From Bacteroidetes bacterium ADurb.Bin145 (lineage in GTDB: Bacteria; Bacteroidota; Bacteroidia; Bacteroidales; VadinHA17), in the NCBI GenBank assembly GCA_002070505.1, contig MWDJ01000020.1, positions 1-54,245 of the forward strand: DNA of 54,245 nt, read 5' to 3'. The notes under the pieces were generated by a model. It did no database searches and was not told the origin of the DNA. It saw only the letters and a program-made list of their open reading frames with translations. Below, piece after piece: positions 49,498 to 54,245 of the stretch; within the stretch, counting starts at the first letter, position 1, and every line of letters begins with the position of its first letter. A program made the translations under genes and the position numbers.

Positions 49498-49528
49498 TTT
49501 TTAATAGTCATATATTTATATAACTTTG
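49498..49528 (+). promoter_or_regulatory. Promoter of the secreted TIM-barrel gene
   Basis: TTTT (49498-49501, one mismatch to TTTG), 19-base spacer, exact -7 box TAACTTTG (49521-49528), 29 bases before the ATG at 49558. Confidence 0.5.
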
Positions 49529-49557
49529 ATATTCTTGAATCCAATTATAACCTACCA

Positions 49558-51444
49558 ATGAAAAAAATAACAGGATTATTACTCCCTTTATTCATCTTCT
49601 GTGGCATTTCAGCCCAGAAGCCGCCATTCTATAAAAACTTTTCAGTATCGGTCTATGCCAGGGCCTATGAAGTAAGGGATATGGCCGACCAGAAAAAGCT
49701 TCAGGAGACATGGGATCTTATCAGCCGGCAGGTCAGGATCGACAAGATATATCTTGAAACGCACCGTGATAAACTTATTGTCGATGAAAAGACCCTTGCC
49801 TCAGCGATAAAATTTTTCAAATCAAAAGGATTGACAGTTGCCGGAGGAATAACCTATACCATTGACGAGAGCAACAATTTTGAGACTTTTTGTTATTCTA
49901 ATCCAGAGCACAGGGCAATGGCAAAAGAGATAGCCGAATATACAGCGAAGCATTTTGATGAGTTCATCCTGGACGATTTCTTCTTCACCAGCTGTAAATG
50001 TGATCTTTGTGTAAAAGCAAAGGGTGACATGAGCTGGACCGATTTCAGGCTTAAGCTGATGACTGATGCTGCACGTGATCTGATAATCAATCCTGCGAAA
50101 GCTGTCAATCCGAAAGTGAAGATCGTTATCAAATACCCTAACTGGTATGAGCATTTCCAGGGGCTGGGCTTCAACCTCGAAGACGAACCAAAAATGTTTG
50201 ACGGAATATATACAGGTACCGAGACCCGTGATGCTGTCAGTTCCGATCAGCATCTTCAGCAATATGAAAGTTACCTGATCTTCAGGTATTTTGAGAATAT
50301 CGCCCCTGGACGTAATGGCGGAGGCTGGGTAGATTCAGGCGGTGCTTCCTACCTCGATCGTTACACAGAGCAATTCTGGCTGACACTCTTTGCAAAAGCC
50401 CCGGAGATAACGATGTTCGATTGGAGGCAGCTCCAATCTGCATTACGTGCCGGCCAGCGGGGAGCCTGGCAGGGAACAGGTACAAGCTTTGATTTCGATG
50501 AAATGATTAAACCATATAAGCTGGCTGATGGCACCGAAGTGAAACCTTCAACAATAGCAAGGGCTGCAGCAGTGACATTTGAACAGGTAGATAAATTCAT
50601 CGGACAGCTCGGTAACCCTGTCGGATTAAAAAGTTACCGGCCTTATCATTCAACCGGAGAGGATTTCCTTCAGAATTACCTTGGGATGATAGGCATCCCG
50701 ATGGATCTTTGTCCTGAATTTCCTGAAGATGTGAAGATGATATTGCTCACTGAATCGGCAAAATATGATCCTGCAATCGTACAGAAGATCAGGCGGCGTA
50801 TTCAGTCGGGCAAAAATGTGATGATCACATCCGGTTTACTGAGGGCGCTTCAGGGAAAGGGCATAGAAGATATAGCTGAGATTACGTACACCGACAGGAA
50901 AGCGCTTGTAAGTGAATTCAAAGCCGGATGGGGCAAGCTGGTAAAGTCATCGCAGGAGATACTTATTCCGCAGATAAATTATCTTACAAATGATTCGTGG
51001 GAGGAGGTGTCTGCTATTCAGGGAGCAACAGGCTGGCCGCTTTTGCATCGTGCCCAGTATTCAAAAGGATATCTGTATGTTCTTACTATACCTGAAAACT
51101 TCTCTGATCTATACCAGTATCCGCCGGAAGTACTTAACCGTATCCGCAGCGTAGCTTCACAGGGACTTAATCTACGGCTTGAAGGACCCACGATGGTCAG
51201 TCTTTTCCTGTATGATAATGGGACTTTCATAGTGGAATCATTTCTTCCGGAATCCGTAACAGTGAGGGTGGTAACAGGCCAGAAAACAGACAGCATTGAG
51301 GATCTGCTTTCGGGAGAAACGATAACAGGGACTGTTGTTCAGGCTTTTATGGCAAGGAACAGGCAGGCCGATCCGGAGCGTAGTTTTGAAATAACTGTCA
51401 AGCCTCATTCTTACAGAGTCTTCCGGTTAACAGGTTCAAAATAG
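49558..51444 (+). CDS. Secreted TIM-barrel protein, putative glycosidase
   Basis: 628 residues with a Sec signal peptide (MKKITGLLLPLFIFCGISAQ). Residues ~25-330 look like a TIM barrel: FSVSVYARAYEVRDMADQKKLQETWDLISRQV, IDKIYLETHRD, KSKGLTVAGGITYTID, then FDEFILDDFFFTSCKCDLC with paired acidic residues and FDGIYTGTETRD. The middle has a Rossmann-like region (LLTESAKYDPAIVQKIRRRIQSGKNVMITSGL), as in trimerisation domains of GH42-like enzymes, and the C-terminus is a beta sandwich. A glycoside hydrolase is likely, but the exact family and the catalytic acid could not be fixed by eye. Confidence 0.75.
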   Translation: MKKITGLLLPLFIFCGISAQKPPFYKNFSVSVYARAYEVRDMADQKKLQETWDLISRQVRIDKIYLETHRDKLIVDEKTLASAIKFFKSKGLTVAGGITYTIDESNNFETFCYSNPEHRAMAKEIAEYTAKHFDEFILDDFFFTSCKCDLCVKAKGDMSWTDFRLKLMTDAARDLIINPAKAVNPKVKIVIKYPNWYEHFQGLGFNLEDEPKMFDGIYTGTETRDAVSSDQHLQQYESYLIFRYFENIAPGRNGGGWVDSGGASYLDRYTEQFWLTLFAKAPEITMFDWRQLQSALRAGQRGAWQGTGTSFDFDEMIKPYKLADGTEVKPSTIARAAAVTFEQVDKFIGQLGNPVGLKSYRPYHSTGEDFLQNYLGMIGIPMDLCPEFPEDVKMILLTESAKYDPAIVQKIRRRIQSGKNVMITSGLLRALQGKGIEDIAEITYTDRKALVSEFKAGWGKLVKSSQEILIPQINYLTNDSWEEVSAIQGATGWPLLHRAQYSKGYLYVLTIPENFSDLYQYPPEVLNRIRSVASQGLNLRLEGPTMVSLFLYDNGTFIVESFLPESVTVRVVTGQKTDSIEDLLSGETITGTVVQAFMARNRQADPERSFEITVKPHSYRVFRLTGSK

Positions 51445-51542
51445 GGAAGTTTCTGCGAAGATTAACCTTGCATAACAAACAAGAATTAAGTGTTTTTGGA
51501 GAATTCCTTACAAATAATTAATATTGCAGTCCGGTAAAAACC

Positions 51543-51634
51543 GGTTGCAGGTTGCAGGTTGCAGGTTGCAAGTCCGCAGGATGGGTTTTGTTAAAGAGAA
51601 GACACCTTGCACCATGCACCGTGCACCTTGCACC
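51543..51634. repeat. Two heptamer arrays beside tRNA-Ile2
   Basis: Four exact copies of GGTTGCA (51543-51570), then, 36 bases on, four copies of NTGCACC (51607-51634), ending 5 bases before the tRNA. The heptamer period matches that of the TTAATTG tract before blaI. Confidence 0.75.
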
Positions 51635-51639
51635 AAAAA

Positions 51640-51713
51640 GGGCCCATAGCTCAGATGGTTAGAGCACCTGACTCATAATCAGGGGGTCGCTGGTTCGATC
51701 CCAGCTGGGCCCA
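51640..51713 (+). tRNA. tRNA with CAT anticodon, probably tRNA-Ile2 (lysidine)
   Basis: 74 bases: acceptor stem GGGCCCA/TGGGCCC, D arm GCTC/GAGC, anticodon stem CCTGA/TCAGG with loop CTCATAA (CAT at 51674-51676), T arm GCTGG/CCAGC with TTCGATC. The GACTCATAATC anticodon arm is the pattern of the AUA-reading tRNA-Ile whose wobble C becomes lysidine, rather than initiator or elongator Met. CCA is not encoded. Confidence 0.85.
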
Positions 51714-51725
51714 CAATTGACACTC

Positions 51726-51760
51726 AACCAGTTGGAGATTTTTCCAACTGGTTTGTGTTT
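51726..51760 (+). terminator. Terminator after tRNA-Ile2
   Basis: AACCAGTTGGA (51726-51736) pairs over 11 bp with TCCAACTGGTT (51743-51753), loop of six bases, followed by TGTGTTTT. Confidence 0.75.
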
Positions 51761-51855
51761 TAATGGGAGAAACAATTGAATAAACTTTCCGTCAAATAAG
51801 ATCATCATTTTGTTTGTTTTTGTTAGCATTTCTGTTCCTGTTATAATTCGCAAAG

Positions 51856-52314
51856 TCACAATAATCCATCGTCTGCAAATGAATAATAACCGTCATGCGG
51901 TGTTATTATGATATGATCCATGAGATGCATATCGAGCAGTTCGGCAGCTTCCCTTATCTTTTGTGTGATCTTTTTATCAGAATCTGATGGTTGGTTATTT
52001 CCTGAAGGGTGATTGTGGCAGATTATTAATCCCTGCGCATTCGTTTTAAGTGCATACTGAAATATCAGTTTAACATCCGTAACTGTTCCTGCGGTACCTC
52101 CAAGGGAGATCTGAGCAGTCCCAAGGGCTTTATTTGCCCGGTTAAGTAGTAATATCTTAAATTCTTCAACATGTTCAAGGGTGTCCTCATTCCACCCCTG
52201 GATGAAAATATTATAGGCATCAGCAGAGGACTTGATCTGCAATCTTTCAGATGGTTTTATCCTGGTCTTGTATTTAAGGCTCACCTCTGCAACTTTTGTG
52301 ACTTTGTTTTTCAA
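51856..52314 (-). CDS. RadC-like JAB-domain protein
   Basis: 152 residues of the RadC/MPN+ family. The JAMM metal motif is intact: Glu51 in EEFKILLLNRANK, and H100-N-H102-PSG-x4-S110-x2-D113 in ICHNHPSGNNQPSDSD. It lacks the helix-hairpin-helix N-terminus of chromosomal RadC, matching the short versions often found on conjugative transposons and genomic islands of Bacteroidota. Biochemical role is unclear; isopeptidase or nucleic-acid functions have been suggested for the fold. It sits between tRNA-Ile2 and a tyrosine recombinase, 43 bases downstream of the latter on the same strand. Confidence 0.92.
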   Translation of the reverse strand: MKNKVTKVAEVSLKYKTRIKPSERLQIKSSADAYNIFIQGWNEDTLEHVEEFKILLLNRANKALGTAQISLGGTAGTVTDVKLIFQYALKTNAQGLIICHNHPSGNNQPSDSDKKITQKIREAAELLDMHLMDHIIITPHDGYYSFADDGLL

Positions 52315-52357
52315 TGTATTGGTCTTATGAAATGTGATTGGTTATGAATTTTATGGT

Positions 52358-52945
52358 CTACAGATTTAAATAAATGTTCCTTATGTCTTCCTGAACAATC
52401 CCAATATATCTTCTTGTTATGCCCACATTTGAGTGGTTGAAGATCTGAGACAGATATACAAGGCTTCGTTCACTCTGACCATCCATTTCCCACACCCGTT
52501 TGCCAAATGTTTTTCGTAATGCGTGGGTAGAGGCATTTTGAGTTTTTACCCCATATGTTTTCAGAGTGCTTTTTAATAGCCTGTTTGCATACTGAATAGT
52601 AAATTTCTGACCCTTTCTGTTTGCAAAAAGGTAATTTTCAAACTTAAACCGGCCTGACAATGCTATTTGGTTTGAAGTATATTTCAGAATTTCTTTCAGA
52701 GATTCATTGATCGTAATGGTTCTGACTTTGTCGGTCTTGCTTTCTGTGACAGTAATTTCATCCTTCCCGAGAACATCGATCCAACGGATATTCAATAAGT
52801 CTTTTGCCCTGAGGCCAAGATATGACCCGGTACCAATAAGGAGATAAGGTATGGTTCTGTTATCCTTTTTTAAGCGGACCAATAATCCGAGCATAGAATT
52901 CCATTCTATACCGGAACAAACCGTTTTAGATCTTGCGAGACTCAT
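52358..52945 (-). CDS. Minimal tyrosine recombinase
   Basis: 195 residues covering only the catalytic domain. The residues R46 (GLRAKDLL), H141 and R144 (HALRKTF), H171 (NHSN) and the nucleophile Y180 (TRRYIGI) are all present, so it should be active in strand transfer. The usual N-terminal SAM-like DNA-binding domain is absent, as in FimB-type invertases and some Bacteroidota XerD-like proteins. With the tRNA and RadC-like gene it suggests an integrated element or a local DNA-inversion enzyme. No core attachment repeat could be identified inside the window. Confidence 0.9.
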   Translation of the reverse strand: MSLARSKTVCSGIEWNSMLGLLVRLKKDNRTIPYLLIGTGSYLGLRAKDLLNIRWIDVLGKDEITVTESKTDKVRTITINESLKEILKYTSNQIALSGRFKFENYLFANRKGQKFTIQYANRLLKSTLKTYGVKTQNASTHALRKTFGKRVWEMDGQSERSLVYLSQIFNHSNVGITRRYIGIVQEDIRNIYLNL

Positions 52946-53175
52946 TTATATTATATATGCCTCATTTACAGGCAAATATAATATTTTTTAGCACTCGAAA
53001 AATAGAATTTTTAAAAAAATGATATCTTATTCTTGAATGACATCTAAAATGAATTTAGGTATTCTCAATTAATACTTACCGCACGATCTCTCTAAATGGT
53101 AAAATCTAGAAACTCTTCAAACTGCTTAATTTGGGAAATTTGTCTTAAATTAGATACAAATTTAAACTTAACGTT

Positions 53176-54210
53176 ATGATTATTGCTGATCCGATTTGGA
53201 AAACTCCAATATTTAGGGTTGATCCTCATTTGTGCTTCGTAATAATGCCATTTAGAGAAAAATGGTCTGACTACATCTATCGTGAATATATTAAGCCAGT
53301 TGTAGAGTCGCAAGGAATTTCAGTTAAAAGGTCTGATGAAATGTTTGGCAGAAATGTGCTTGAGGATATTTGGGGTGCGATCTATTCTAGCCGTATAATA
53401 GTTGCTGACATTTCAGCACCAAATGAAAATGTTTTTTATGAACTTGGTATTGCACACACTTTAGGGAAAAAAACTATAATCCTTACACAAAATATTGAAA
53501 GAGTACCTTTTGATCTTAGAACTCAGCGAATAGTAGTATATTCAGATGACCATCCGGGTTATCTTAAACTTTCAGAACAACTTCCAAAACATGTAAATGC
53601 AATTTTGGCAGAATCAATTGATGAAGTACAACATATAAGGTCGATTACAGGTGGTTATGCCGTTCGTAATGCAAAACAATCAATAGAATGTTTTGGAGAA
53701 AAATTGCAGCATTCGGTAATAACAGACTGGATGGATATTATAGGAGTTCGGGAAAATGTTGTCATGTTTAATAAAATTGTTGAAATAGAAGGACGTTTTT
53801 CGAATATTAAGTGTAATCACAGATTCGCATATTCTGATCGTTATCCAAATCAATTGCGATTAGCCATTATGTTTGAGGAACCATATCTTCAAATTGGCTC
53901 TTCAGATTCTGTTGAAATTCAGTATACCGTTGAAAATGGATTTAATGGCACTGAAAAAAGATGGACATATGATATTGGTGTAGATTGTAACGAACTGATT
54001 TTTCAATTAATAATGCCAAAAGAATATGTTGGGATTGTTCAGATTATTAAGGTCATAAAACCGACCGATTATGTTCTTCAAGCCCTTATAGCCGAGCATA
54101 GAGAAGATAAAAGCATTTTTTTAGGTAAAATTATGGCACCGGAAGTCGGCGTAACGTATGCTATAAAATGTGTAAATTTCAATTCAATTATATACCACTA
54201 TTTCAGTTAA
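53176..54210 (+). CDS. Nucleoside-deoxyribosyltransferase/TIR-like protein, candidate defence effector
   Basis: 344 residues. Residues ~18-125 are an NDT/DRHyd-type Rossmann-like domain: CFVIMPFREKWSDYIYREYI, SRIIVADISAPNENVFYELGIAHTLGKKTIILT, and VPFDLRTQRIVVY, with conserved Asp78, Asn85 and Glu89. Such domains cleave or transfer the N-glycosidic bond of nucleosides or NAD-like molecules and are frequent in anti-phage and conflict systems. The C-terminal ~190 residues are a beta-rich domain (FAYSDRYPNQLRLAIMFEEPYLQ) with no recognised family and may sense a trigger. The sequence around it is more AT-rich than the rest of the window, fitting horizontal transfer. The upstream ATG at 53176 fits the domain start. 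Function is inferred. Confidence 0.75.
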   Translation: MIIADPIWKTPIFRVDPHLCFVIMPFREKWSDYIYREYIKPVVESQGISVKRSDEMFGRNVLEDIWGAIYSSRIIVADISAPNENVFYELGIAHTLGKKTIILTQNIERVPFDLRTQRIVVYSDDHPGYLKLSEQLPKHVNAILAESIDEVQHIRSITGGYAVRNAKQSIECFGEKLQHSVITDWMDIIGVRENVVMFNKIVEIEGRFSNIKCNHRFAYSDRYPNQLRLAIMFEEPYLQIGSSDSVEIQYTVENGFNGTEKRWTYDIGVDCNELIFQLIMPKEYVGIVQIIKVIKPTDYVLQALIAEHREDKSIFLGKIMAPEVGVTYAIKCVNFNSIIYHYFS

Positions 54211-54245
54211 AGAGTAACGCACTTTACAAATATATTTAAAAAGAT

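Noticed and set aside
51640-51713. Reading the CAT-anticodon tRNA as elongator or initiator Met
   Set aside because: The GACTCATAATC arm fits the lysidine-type tRNA-Ile2 better; not fully excluded without a model search.

Overview
The window reads as a chromosomal segment of a Bacteroidota bacterium, most likely an uncultured Bacteroidales/Marinilabiliales-type lineage. The phylum call rests on several things seen here. Starts have little or no Shine-Dalgarno sequence. A TAnnTTTG -7 box, the Bacteroidota sigma-factor signature, lies close upstream of a dozen starts. The DksA/TraR protein has lost its zinc cysteines. M56 sensors are fused to CarboxypepD_reg and TonB C-terminal domains, and many secreted lipoproteins and polysaccharide-active enzymes are present. 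Most of the window looks like stable housekeeping chromosome. The last ~2.5 kb, after a tRNA, look like the edge of a mobile island.

Layout. 1-9070: 3' end of a nucleotide-sugar epimerase/decarboxylase, dksA-like traR, ileS, a repeat-filled spacer, a secreted rhodanese, ribE, yhbP-ubiX, a class III sirtuin and a four-helix-bundle protein, separated by unusual short-repeat arrays. 9072-22950: dnaG, a lipoprotein, an alpha-2-macroglobulin/PBP1C pair, a Nudix hydrolase, a DUF2007-like protein, corA and a lipid kinase. 23054-26210: an autoregulated lipocalin-like/blaI/blaR1 operon with two BlaI-type operators. 26220-26830: repeats and hairpins without genes. 26835-34019: secreted carbohydrate-active enzymes (apiosidase-like DUF4038 protein, GDSL acetylesterase, CE1-like esterase, Gfo/Idh/MocA oxidoreductase, SnoaL-like lipoprotein). 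34284-39647: tRNA-Val, an AIM24 protein, a GNAT-like protein, a DUF4197 lipoprotein, ispD and an acyl-CoA ligase. 39757-45040: an apparent operon of an Ig-like lipoprotein, two ROK kinases around a SIS-domain sugar-phosphate protein, and a small membrane protein. 45184-49269: lgt, a TetR regulator, and a compact mtnA/class II aldolase/mtnP operon that looks like an MTA-to-DHAP salvage shunt. 49558-51444: a secreted TIM-barrel protein. 51640-54245: tRNA-Ile2, RadC-like protein, minimal tyrosine recombinase, and a nucleoside-deoxyribosyltransferase/TIR-like protein that is a candidate defence gene.

The strongest points for a second look are these: (1) sense-oriented TTCAAC octamer arrays just upstream of the -7 boxes of ileS, the sirtuin gene and dnaG; (2) the BlaI operator inside the promoter spacer, plus a nine-copy heptamer tract ahead of blaI; (3) the mtnA-aldolase-mtnP operon with a divergent TetR gene and a 10-bp-arm palindromic operator; and (4) the DRHyd/NDT-like gene beside an integrase at a tRNA.

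All functional calls come from reading motifs in the translated sequence; no database search was run.
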